Positions 1 to 5,621 of a DNA stretch of 5,653 bases are shown here, one piece after another. The position numbers were made by a program, and so were the translations under genes. Source of the stretch: an uncultured Clostridia bacterium (lineage in GTDB: Bacteria > Bacillota > Clostridia > Oscillospirales > Acutalibacteraceae); the NCBI GenBank assembly GCA_946409885.1, contig CAMJYF010000149.1:1-5653 (forward strand). The letters run 5' to 3'. The notes beneath the pieces are model-generated. The model had not been told where the DNA came from and searched no databases. It saw only the letters and a program-made list of their open reading frames with translations. The stretch's first letter is position 1, and every line of letters begins with the position of its first letter.

Positions 1-6
1 GGCGGG

Positions 7-23
7 GCGGCTCACGGAGCCGC
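7..23. repeat. Short perfect hairpin at the left edge
   Basis: GCGGCTC (7-13), loop ACG, GAGCCGC (17-23). No T-run follows on either side. It lies 19 bases from the 14-bp repeat copy and may belong to the same repeat unit; the window edge cuts off further context. Confidence 0.4.
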
Positions 24-41
24 GCTACGGGGTTCGCGTCA

Positions 42-55
42 GCTCGACAAATCCC
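42..55 (+). repeat. 14-bp repeat, left copy (inverted relative to 5599-5612)
   Basis: GCTCGACAAATCCC here is the exact reverse complement of 5599-5612 near the other end of the window. It lies in non-coding DNA just beyond the hydrolase terminator. It may be part of a dispersed intergenic repeat rather than the end of an element, since no transposase is present. Confidence 0.5.
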
Positions 56-63
56 CCTTTGCC

Positions 64-107
64 AAAAAAAACGCCGCCGCTTCCGCTGGGGGGCGGGGCG
101 GCGGTTT
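64..107 (-). terminator. Rho-independent terminator of the LCAT-like hydrolase gene
   Basis: Just 12 bases past the hydrolase stop codon, the minus-strand transcript forms a GC stem. CGCCGCC (103-97) pairs with GGCGGCG (78-72), with a nested CCGC/GCGG stem (96-93 with 86-83) inside, and is followed at once by eight U residues (71-64). The opposite strand has only a three-T tail, so the signal points in the minus direction. Confidence 0.87.
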
Positions 108-118
108 GGTATATTGCG

Positions 119-1723
119 TCAGGATCGTGCCGTGGAGAGGCGTTCCGGCAGGGAGCGGAACAGCGCCTTGATATACGAAATCAGCTGCGTGAAAAATTCC
201 TTCAGCGCCGGGAAAAAGCCTCGCTTTTCCGGGCGGACCTGCGACCGGTCCTGATTCTCCGCCGTCAGGGGCACCAGATTGCCGTCGTCGTTCAGCAGGA
301 ACTGCGGGAAAGCCGGGTCGCTGTCAACGGTCATGGCCGTTTCGGCGGTAAAAAAACGGTAGGCGAAGGCGTCCAGATACGCGGGCACGATCTGATGCTG
401 CAGGGCGCCGATGGTCCAGGTGCTGTCCGGGAACAGGCAGGTGGAGGTATCGATCAGCCGGTCCGGGGAGATGTACCGCTCCCGGCCCTCCGCCGCGGCG
501 GCGGCGATGTATTCATCGGGCAAAGTCTCGCCGAAGCAGGCGGTGGTGGCGCCAAAGGAGCTGTGCTTCAGGTAGGCCTTTTCGTCGGAAAGCTGTTTGG
601 CGCCCTTTTCAATGGGGTCCGTGGCGTAGCCGTACTTGGCCAGCACCCCCACGTCCACGCCTTCGGCGTTGATCTTCCGCAGCAGGTCGTCCGCGCCGGA
701 ACGGACCTCCCGGTTGTACCCGCGGATCTTTTCGATCAGCCCGGCGTAGCGCTCCTCCTGCCCCTCAAAGACAAAGGAGATGGCCGTCTCCGTGTTTTCC
801 TCAAACACCATGGCCCAGATGCCCGGCCAGGTGGCGTAGCCCGTCAGCATGGTCTTGCGCAGGGCGGGGCGGAACATACGGTTATACAGGGAGTTGACGG
901 CCTGCGCGGCGATTTCCAGCCCGTAGCTTTCGTACACCGCGCGGACCAGCGCCTTCAGCAGCAGCCAGTAGGGCTGGGTAACGATATCCATGGAGTTGAT
1001 CGGCACGTCCGGGATGTCGCCGTTCAACGCCTCGTCCAGCCAGTCCCGGGCGGGCTTCGCCTCAAAGCAGATGTTGCCGCTGAAGGGCGCGTCCGCGCCG
1101 GCGATGCCGCGGAAACCGGAATTCAGGAAAAACAGCCGGTTGACCTTTTCCGCGCCGTAGGCGGTCAGGTAGGCCATCACGGGGCAGACGCCCTCGCAGC
1201 GGCCCAGCAGGTTGACCTTTTCCGCCCCGGTGGCGGCACGGATGTTGTCGATGAACACGGCCAGCTGCTCCGCCGATTCCCGGGGGTCCCGCCGCCAGTC
1301 GTACTGGAACTGATAGAAATTGTACTTATAGGGACGCGCCGGGGCGGCGGGGTCAAAGGCCGGGCCCGACCCGTCCGTGGGCTCACCGTTGTCGTCGAAT
1401 TTCGCTTTGGCGTACAGCTGCGACAGGTTGGCCGCCAGCTTATCGGCGTATTCGTTCACGTTTTTATCGGTGCTGAACAGCGCCGCTTTCAGAAAAGAAG
1501 GCAGACAGTCCTTCACGGCTGCCTCCAGAAAGCCCTCCGGCAGGGAAAAATCCGTGACCACCTCGCCCTGGGGATTGTAAAGGGCCCAGCCCTGCCCTAT
1601 CACATAGATGGTGGGCACGTCGGCAGCGGCGGCCGCCGCCCTTTGGGGGAAGCCGACCGTGATCAGTGAAACAAAAATGACGGCTGCCACCAACAAAGAA
1701 ACAGCCCGTTTTGCGCGTTGCAT
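119..1723 (-). CDS. Secreted LCAT-like alpha/beta hydrolase with Cys at the nucleophile position
   Basis: This is a predicted exported hydrolase of 534 residues. The ATG at 1723 is chosen because AAGGGG lies 7 nt upstream and the protein then opens with a Sec signal peptide: basic MQRAKR, hydrophobic residues 7-25, then an alanine-rich c-region at 29-34 with likely cleavage near residue 33. An in-frame ATG at 1795 would add 24 residues that run through a hairpin and would bury the signal peptide, so I rejected it. The mature part resembles the lecithin:cholesterol acyltransferase/lipase group: a first strand at PTIYVIGQG (37-45), then FQYDWRRDP (139-147), then the nucleophile elbow LLGRCEG (172-178). 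The usual G-x-S-x-G serine is replaced by Cys176. A later conserved-looking block at 424-443 (IDTSTCLFPDSTW, then LQH) may supply the acid and His443. The tail (503-530) is a hydrophobic/amphipathic helix. The fold assignment is fairly safe; the substrate is unknown. Confidence 0.82.
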   Translation of the reverse strand: MQRAKRAVSLLVAAVIFVSLITVGFPQRAAAAAADVPTIYVIGQGWALYNPQGEVVTDFSLPEGFLEAAVKDCLPSFLKAALFSTDKNVNEYADKLAANLSQLYAKAKFDDNGEPTDGSGPAFDPAAPARPYKYNFYQFQYDWRRDPRESAEQLAVFIDNIRAATGAEKVNLLGRCEGVCPVMAYLTAYGAEKVNRLFFLNSGFRGIAGADAPFSGNICFEAKPARDWLDEALNGDIPDVPINSMDIVTQPYWLLLKALVRAVYESYGLEIAAQAVNSLYNRMFRPALRKTMLTGYATWPGIWAMVFEENTETAISFVFEGQEERYAGLIEKIRGYNREVRSGADDLLRKINAEGVDVGVLAKYGYATDPIEKGAKQLSDEKAYLKHSSFGATTACFGETLPDEYIAAAAAEGRERYISPDRLIDTSTCLFPDSTWTIGALQHQIVPAYLDAFAYRFFTAETAMTVDSDPAFPQFLLNDDGNLVPLTAENQDRSQVRPEKRGFFPALKEFFTQLISYIKALFRSLPERLSTARS

Positions 1724-1730
1724 AACACAA

Positions 1731-1736
1731 CCCCTT
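1731..1736 (-). promoter_or_regulatory. Ribosome binding site that fixes the hydrolase start
   Basis: AAGGGG on the minus strand sits 7 nt before the ATG at 1723. It supports that start over the in-frame ATG at 1795, which would place a non-signal-like stretch ahead of the signal peptide. Confidence 0.65.
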
Positions 1737-1753
1737 TTCTGTAATTTCTTATC

Positions 1754-1796
1754 AAAAATAATGATACCAGAAGAAGTTGTCTTTTCCGGTATCATT
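1754..1796 (-). promoter_or_regulatory. Leader hairpin with U-tract (candidate attenuator or operator)
   Basis: Perfect 9-base arms AATGATACC and GGTATCATT (1760-1768 and 1788-1796 on the plus strand) face each other. On the minus-strand RNA the pairing can continue inward to about 15 pairs of 16 positions (two G-U, one mismatch) around a 5-base loop, ACAAC. The hairpin is followed by UAUUUUU (1759-1754 plus the stem end), which resembles an intrinsic terminator. It lies about 31-73 bases before the hydrolase ATG, with no gene of its own to terminate, so an attenuator is possible. A dimeric-repressor operator is the main alternative because the outer arms form a palindrome. Confidence 0.42.
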
Positions 1797-1818
1797 CTGT
1801 TACCATTTTTTAAACAGT

Positions 1819-1846
1819 ATGCTAAACATCCATGTTATTACTTCAA
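1819..1846 (-). promoter_or_regulatory. Weak candidate promoter for the hydrolase gene
   Basis: In the AT-rich stretch upstream of the hydrolase, the minus strand reads TTGAAG (1846-1841), a 16-base spacer, then TAGCAT (1824-1819). Each box matches four of six consensus positions. The position would give a leader of roughly 90 bases containing the hairpin at 1760-1796. The match is modest and other placements are possible. Confidence 0.28.
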
Positions 1847-1865
1847 TATGGCATTAAACGCCGCG

Positions 1866-1958
1866 TCAGTCCGCTTTCGGAGCAAGCAGGGCGCGCAGCT
1901 TTTCCGCCACCAGCCGCAGCCACACGGAAACGGCAGGCAAATCCAGTCGCCATCCCAT
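1866..1958 (-). other. Doubtful 30-residue ORF or coding remnant
   Basis: On the minus strand ATG at 1958 opens a frame that ends in TGA at 1868-1866. The predicted peptide starts MGWRLDLPAV and ends LRALLAPKAD, is leucine/alanine-rich and uses GC-rich third positions like the genes around it. Against it, the ATG follows directly on the U-tract of the terminator, with no Shine-Dalgarno. It may be the decayed tail of a former gene or chance; I do not recognise a family. Confidence 0.15.
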
Positions 1959-2000
1959 AAAAACACGGCGCCGGGGCGGATGGGCCGCGCCGACGCCGTG
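1959..2000 (-). terminator. Rho-independent terminator after the beta-helix gene
   Basis: On the minus-strand transcript CACGGCGUCGG (2000-1990) pairs with CCGGCGCCGUG (1974-1964) over 11 base pairs, one of them G-U, around a 15-base loop. Five U residues (1963-1959) follow directly. It lies 35 bases beyond the beta-helix stop codon and is probably the end of the transcript that carries ppa, the small ORF and the beta-helix gene. Confidence 0.88.
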
Positions 2001-2035
2001 GGGGCTGATTTTTCTGTTGTAAAAACCGGGGCCGC

Positions 2036-4681
2036 TTACCTTCTGCCGATCTCGTCCAGGGGCAGGGGCTCAAAATCCGGGATGGCCGAAAAGACCGGCG
2101 AATCCTCTTTCAGGGAATAATCGCCCCCCGCGGGGTTGGTGAAAATGTCGTTCATTTTTTTCGGCGTAAAGACCGCGTTGCCGGAAAGGTCGCTGTACTT
2201 CTTCGGCAGGGGGTCGATCTCCCCCAGCTTGCCGCCGATGCTGACCACCACGTTGCCCGTCACCTTGCTGTAGGCGGGGTTGGGGACGAAATCGGGGCTG
2301 TTCGTATGGTCAAAATCATCGCTGAAGCGGGTCATGGCCGGGAAGGCCTTCCGCCAGGTCTCCGTCTGCCAGGGGGAGTCGTACAGGTCCTGCCACATAT
2401 CCCCGTTCTGCCGGGAGGAGTGGGTGAACCAGCCGCCGTTCACCCCGTCCGCGGCCCGCTGGTCGTAGGTAAAGGGCTTCAGGTTGGTGTTCACGATGAT
2501 GTTGTTGCGCACGTCCAGGTCACGGCCGCCGCCCAGCTGGATGCCGATGGAGGGGGCGTTGACGATCAGGTTGCCGTAGACCGTCTGGCCGGAGAGGGCG
2601 TCGTCCAGATAGATGCCCACCGGCTTATGATTGCCGGAGCCGATGTTGTAGATACAGTTGTAGCGGATGACATCCCCGTACCAGGTCCAGCGGCGGCCGG
2701 AGTAGATGGCCCCGGCGTCGTCCGACAGCAGGCACACGTCGTGGATCAGGTTGTATTCGATCAGGTGGTTGTTGCCGCTGTAGGTGACGGCCTCGTGGGG
2801 GGCGTTATACATCTCGTTGTGGGCGCACACGTTCCCCACGCCGTTCAGGGTGACGGCGGGCTGGTAGGTCTGGTAGATCTCGCTCCAGTCGTGGATCAGG
2901 TTGTTCTCCGCGCGGCAGCCGCCGGGGGTGAGGGTCTTCTGATCGCCGCCGGTAAGCACAATGCCGCCCCTGCCGGTGCGGGTGATCTCGTTGCCCAGGG
3001 CCAGGTTTTCGCTGCCCTCCATCACCAGCGCGTTGCCCGCCACGTTTTTGATCAGGCAGTCCGCCACGGTGACACGGTCGCCCGTGACAGTGACGGCGTC
3101 GCCCCGGGTGCCCTTGAGGGTAAAGCCCCGGAAGGTGAGGTCGCAGGCCCCGTCGACGGTGAGGATGGGTTTGGTGGTAAGGGACATATCCACCACAGAG
3201 GAAGCCAGGTCGCCGTCCGGGTACAGGTACAGCACGCCCGCGTCCCGGTCCAGGTACCACTCGCCGGGGGCGTCCAGCTCCTCAAACACGTTGAAGAAGT
3301 AATAGGGCGCGCCGGTCTTGGTGCCGTAGGTGCTGACGAATTTCGGGGAGAGGGTGCGCTCCTCCGCGTTGAAATCCCCGATGGGAGAGGAGGCGTCCGC
3401 CCAGTCGTATTTCCAGTAGCCGAACAGCCACACGTCGTCCAGCGTCTTCCACCCGGCGATCCGCTGGGCCAGTTCCGGGCTGATCCGGTAGATATCCGGC
3501 GCGGGATTGCGCATCTCGTACCAGTCCTCGCGCTTGGTCAGCGCGCCGCCCGTCTCCAGCCCGTAGCCGGTCTGCACCACCTCTTCGGTGGCCAGCCAGC
3601 CCTTATCGGGGTAGCGGGCCAGGGTCTGGCGGCGGTCGTTGACGAACAGCTCGCAGTAGATGTCGCCCACCCAGTCGCCGTCGTATTGGGCCGCGGTGTT
3701 GTAGCTGCCCACGGCGTAGATCTTGCCGTATTGGGCTTTGGTGACGCCCAGGTCGGAGAGCTTCACGCACACCACCTTGTCCCGGGCCTCCTCGCGCAGG
3801 CGGGACAGCATGGCCTTGTCCGTCACGGGGCGGAAGGCCTGCGGCGGGATGGTGGCGCCGCCGTTGAGGATCACCTCGCCGTCGCCGAAGGCGCGGTAGG
3901 TGACGGGGCAGTCCTTGGTGCCCCCGTCCTCCGCGGTGAACGTCAGGCCGTCCACCCGGTACTCGCCCGCCTTTACGGCCACGGTGATCCCCTTTACGCC
4001 GGTCTTTTCCAGGGCGCGGACGGTATCCCGCGCCTTTTCCAGCGTGGCGAAGGGGCGGGAAAGGGTGCCCTCATAGGAATCGTCGCCCCCGGCGGCGGAA
4101 ACGTAGAATTGCGCGTCGGTCACAGTGGCTTCCTCCTTTTGCGTATATGAGCCTTGTATGGCCGGGGCGGGCTCCCTGGCCTGATAGGATTGGTACAGCA
4201 GCGGCAGCAGGTGGCCGGTCCACACGGGCAGCACGGTGATGGCCGCAGCGGCGGCCACGCCCGCCAGCGCGCAGATGGGGAAGGGCCGTTTGCCGGTCAG
4301 CTCCCGGAAGGTCCGCCGCCACCGGGCGTACAGCACGCAGTAGAACACCAGAAACGGCAGCAGCAGCGCCAGCACCGTCAGGTAGCTTTTTTCGCCGTTC
4401 CACAGCACGTTGTTCAGCACAAACGAAAGGGCGAAATACGCCGCGCCGAAGCAGGCGGTGAGAATGGCCGCGTGAACGGCGGCCCTCTTTTTGGCCCGCG
4501 TCCGCAGCCGCCCGGTGATGTAATCCGCCGCGAATACCCCCGCCAGCGTCAGCGCCACCAGCGCCCCATACACCGGCACGTTCCACTTCATATAGAAATA
4601 GGAAGCCGCGCCCCACACCGGCCCCAGCAGGGCAAAAACCAGCCGCGCGGCGCGGGAATACGATTGGAAGTATGCCATCAT
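2036..4681 (-). CDS. Membrane-anchored right-handed parallel beta-helix protein, GH141-like
   Basis: This predicted cell-surface protein of 881 residues probably cleaves or binds a glycan. Five hydrophobic segments lie near residues 12-31, 36-55, 70-92, 99-119 and 134-162. The loops at 57-69 and 120-133 are strongly basic, so the positive-inside rule places the N-terminus inside and everything after residue ~163 outside. The external part opens with a typical beta-helix start (FYVSAAGGDD, 192-201, then GTLSRPFATLEKARD), an inserted domain (about 285-505), and then helix coils from about 506 to 731 with repeated N-x-I/L-x-N/D rungs such as AENNLIHD, IEYNLIHD, VIRYNCIYNI and VRNNIIVN. SDDAGAIYSGRRWTW (653-667) and IYLDDALSGQTVYGN (690-704) are blocks typical of GH141-like proteins; Asp654/655 and Asp693/694 are candidate catalytic acids. 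ATG 4681 or 4678 suits GAAGGTGG; an in-frame GTG at 4687 would sit inside that site. Exact enzyme activity cannot be told. Confidence 0.87.
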   Translation of the reverse strand: MMAYFQSYSRAARLVFALLGPVWGAASYFYMKWNVPVYGALVALTLAGVFAADYITGRLRTRAKKRAAVHAAILTACFGAAYFALSFVLNNVLWNGEKSYLTVLALLLPFLVFYCVLYARWRRTFRELTGKRPFPICALAGVAAAAAITVLPVWTGHLLPLLYQSYQAREPAPAIQGSYTQKEEATVTDAQFYVSAAGGDDSYEGTLSRPFATLEKARDTVRALEKTGVKGITVAVKAGEYRVDGLTFTAEDGGTKDCPVTYRAFGDGEVILNGGATIPPQAFRPVTDKAMLSRLREEARDKVVCVKLSDLGVTKAQYGKIYAVGSYNTAAQYDGDWVGDIYCELFVNDRRQTLARYPDKGWLATEEVVQTGYGLETGGALTKREDWYEMRNPAPDIYRISPELAQRIAGWKTLDDVWLFGYWKYDWADASSPIGDFNAEERTLSPKFVSTYGTKTGAPYYFFNVFEELDAPGEWYLDRDAGVLYLYPDGDLASSVVDMSLTTKPILTVDGACDLTFRGFTLKGTRGDAVTVTGDRVTVADCLIKNVAGNALVMEGSENLALGNEITRTGRGGIVLTGGDQKTLTPGGCRAENNLIHDWSEIYQTYQPAVTLNGVGNVCAHNEMYNAPHEAVTYSGNNHLIEYNLIHDVCLLSDDAGAIYSGRRWTWYGDVIRYNCIYNIGSGNHKPVGIYLDDALSGQTVYGNLIVNAPSIGIQLGGGRDLDVRNNIIVNTNLKPFTYDQRAADGVNGGWFTHSSRQNGDMWQDLYDSPWQTETWRKAFPAMTRFSDDFDHTNSPDFVPNPAYSKVTGNVVVSIGGKLGEIDPLPKKYSDLSGNAVFTPKKMNDIFTNPAGGDYSLKEDSPVFSAIPDFEPLPLDEIGRR

Positions 4682-4683
4682 TG

Positions 4684-4691
4684 CCACCTTC
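4684..4691 (-). promoter_or_regulatory. Ribosome binding site of the beta-helix gene
   Basis: GAAGGTGG on the minus strand lies 2 nt before the ATG at 4681 and 5 nt before the next ATG at 4678; counted from its AAGG core the gaps are 5 and 8 nt. Either ATG is plausible and they differ by one residue. The in-frame GTG at 4687 overlaps this site and is unlikely to be the start. Confidence 0.65.
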
Positions 4692-4744
4692 TTTCATATG
4701 ATAACGGAATGATTTGTTTGCAGACTCAGCTTCAGCAGACAGCG

Positions 4745-4936
4745 TCAGGACGCGGAACGGGACCTGTTCGTTCTGTCATATTCCGCCGCTTTCCGGTTCA
4801 GTTCTTCCACACTCAGATCCGGAAAAAGCTGCCGCTGCCATTTGGTATAATCAAAGTCGTTTTTGCCGGGATCAACGGCGCAAGGCGCCGTGCTGTCACT
4901 TTTGCTCATCCGAATGATTTCAATGGTCGTTCTCAT
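4745..4936 (-). CDS. Small hypothetical protein behind ppa
   Basis: This 63-residue ORF has no function I recognise. It is hydrophilic, with no membrane segment or signal peptide. Its most protein-like part is NDFDYTKWQRQLFPDLS followed by VEELNRKAAEYDR, which should form a short helix, and the end is rich in Arg and Ser. Codon use looks like that of the neighbours. The start is uncertain: TTG at 4951, ATG at 4936 and ATG at 4909 are all in frame and none has a clear Shine-Dalgarno. The frame opens within one base of the ppa stop, so translational coupling to ppa is possible. A 63-base gap follows before the beta-helix gene, with no terminator. The call rests on codon use and packing only; if it is not real, 4688-4952 is a long spacer. 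Confidence 0.5.
   Translation of the reverse strand: MRTTIEIIRMSKSDSTAPCAVDPGKNDFDYTKWQRQLFPDLSVEELNRKAAEYDRTNRSRSAS
4875..4891. repeat. Perfect 7-bp hairpin inside the small ORF
   Basis: ACGGCGC (4875-4881), loop AAG, GCGCCGT (4885-4891) form a perfect stem about 60 bases past the ppa stop. No T-run follows on either strand, so it is not a standard intrinsic terminator. It may slow 3' decay of the ppa message or be chance in a GC-rich coding sequence. Confidence 0.35.
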
Positions 4937-4952
4937 GTAAACAACAGTCAAA

Positions 4953-5486
4953 TCACTTACAGAACGTTTCCACGTAATTGTCGATGGCCGCTGCTACGAT
5001 CTGCACGGCGGTGTCGCGGTCCTTTACCTCGTCCACGGCGGTCTCCTTGTTTTCCAGGCTCTTGTAGACGGAGAAGAAGTGCTTCATCTCGTCAAAGATG
5101 TGGCCGGGGAGCTGGTCGATGTTGGTATACATATTGTAGTTGGGGTCGTTGAAGGGGATGGCGATGATCTTTTCGTCGCTGCGGCCGCTGTCCAGCATGG
5201 AGATGACGCCGATGGGATAGGCCCGCACCAGCGTAAGGGATTCCAGCGGTTCGCTGCACAGCAGCAGCACGTCCAGCGGGTCGCCGTCGTCGCCGTAGGT
5301 GCGCGGGATAAAGCCGTAGTTGGCCGGGTAGTGGGTGGAGGTGTACAGGATGCGGTCCAGAATGATAAGGCCGGTCTCCTTGTCCAGCTCATATTTTTTC
5401 TTGCCGCCCTTGGGGATCTCGATCACGCAGATGAAATCCTCGGGGGTGATGCGCTTGGGGGAAATGTCGTGCCAGATGTTCGTCAT
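4953..5486 (-). CDS. ppa: Inorganic pyrophosphatase, family I
   Basis: This soluble cytoplasmic enzyme hydrolyses pyrophosphate to two phosphates with Mg2+, which pulls nucleotide, nucleic acid and aminoacyl-tRNA synthesis forward. At 177 residues it matches the bacterial family I length (E. coli 175). The signature DGDPLDV is at 67-73. Equivalents of the E. coli active-site residues are all visible: Glu23, Lys31, Glu33, Arg45, Tyr53, Tyr57, Asp67, Asp69, Asp72, Asp99, Asp104, Lys106, Tyr141 and Lys142 (HFFSVYKSLE). The C-terminal helix (about 157-175) is complete. The ATG at 5486 has AGGAGG 6 nt upstream and fits the family N-terminus. It is the first gene after the promoter at 5526-5554, and the small ORF follows at once. 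Nothing is missing or odd; it is not a family II (DHH) enzyme or a membrane-bound pump. Confidence 0.97.
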   Translation of the reverse strand: MTNIWHDISPKRITPEDFICVIEIPKGGKKKYELDKETGLIILDRILYTSTHYPANYGFIPRTYGDDGDPLDVLLLCSEPLESLTLVRAYPIGVISMLDSGRSDEKIIAIPFNDPNYNMYTNIDQLPGHIFDEMKHFFSVYKSLENKETAVDEVKDRDTAVQIVAAAIDNYVETFCK

Positions 5487-5492
5487 GATGCG

Positions 5493-5498
5493 CCTCCT
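5493..5498 (-). promoter_or_regulatory. Ribosome binding site of ppa
   Basis: A perfect AGGAGG on the minus strand lies 6 nt upstream of the ppa ATG at 5486, as expected for a strongly expressed housekeeping gene in a Gram-positive organism. Confidence 0.9.
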
Positions 5499-5525
5499 CG
5501 ATACGATCTTTTTGATGATAACTGA

Positions 5526-5554
5526 ATTGTAGCACAGGTTTTCCTTTTTTACAA
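5526..5554 (-). promoter_or_regulatory. Sigma-A-type promoter of ppa
   Basis: The minus strand reads TTGTAA (5554-5549), a 17-base spacer, then TACAAT (5531-5526), preceded by TGC so that it also fits an extended -10 (TGnTACAAT). The -10 matches consensus at five of six bases and the -35 at four. It gives a leader of about 30-35 bases before the ppa ATG. It probably also serves the small ORF and perhaps the beta-helix gene. Confidence 0.75.
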
Positions 5555-5598
5555 TAGCAAAAAGAGAGGTTCACGAAAAAGTGCAGGCCGGGAAAACC

Positions 5599-5612
5599 GG
5601 GATTTGTCGAGC
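5599..5612 (-). repeat. 14-bp repeat, right copy
   Basis: GGGATTTGTCGAGC is the exact reverse complement of 42-55. It overlaps a small hairpin (GAGCC 5609-5613, loop GTT, GGCTC 5617-5621) and is followed by the heptanucleotide tandem repeat. It lies about 45 bases upstream of the ppa -35 box, in non-coding DNA. Confidence 0.5.
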
Positions 5613-5621
5613 CGTTGGCTC

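Larger units (their letters stand above)
1724..2035. other. 312-bp intergenic region between the beta-helix and hydrolase genes
   Basis: From the beta-helix gene stop towards the hydrolase start, this stretch holds a strong minus-strand terminator (1959-2000), a GC-rich segment of about 100 bases with a doubtful 30-residue ORF (1866-1958), then a clearly AT-rich segment (about 1740-1860) with a weak promoter candidate and a leader hairpin. No convincing full gene is seen on either strand. Confidence 0.7.

Noticed and set aside
59..1669. Long plus-strand ORF of 536 codons opposite the hydrolase gene
   Set aside because: It is antisense to a gene with a signal peptide, hydrolase motifs, ribosome binding site and terminator. 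Its product is Gly/Val/Gln/Arg-rich low-complexity sequence, typical of the antisense of GC-rich codons.
1724..1795. N-terminal extension of the hydrolase from ATG at 1795
   Set aside because: It would run through the leader hairpin and U-tract, lacks the AAGGGG site, and would place 24 residues before a well-formed signal peptide.
1843..2073. Minus-strand ORF of 76 codons between the two large genes
   Set aside because: It overlaps the end of the beta-helix gene and runs through its terminator hairpin; product is Arg/Pro/Ala-rich and unlike a protein.
2306..4150. Long plus-strand ORF of 614 codons opposite the beta-helix gene
   Set aside because: Product is dominated by Val, Gly, His, Asp and Gln with no recognisable domain; it mirrors the codon use of the real gene on the minus strand.
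4682..4744. Separate promoter just before the beta-helix gene (TATCAT near 4697)
   Set aside because: The -10-like hexamer is not matched by a -35 box at a suitable distance and lies too close to the start codon for a normal leader.
4154..5152. Plus-strand ORF of 332 codons spanning three minus-strand genes
   Set aside because: It crosses the beta-helix N-terminus, the small ORF and part of ppa, has no ribosome binding site and its composition is an antisense artefact.
5588..5600. CCGG-GAAAA-CCGG as a terminator or operator
   Set aside because: The arms are only four bases and self-palindromic, with no T-run after them; chance is enough to explain it.
42..5612. The whole segment as a transposon bounded by 14-bp inverted repeats
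   Set aside because: No transposase, integrase or resolvase is encoded inside, ppa is a housekeeping gene, and no target-site duplication is visible next to the repeats. It is kept only as a repeat observation.
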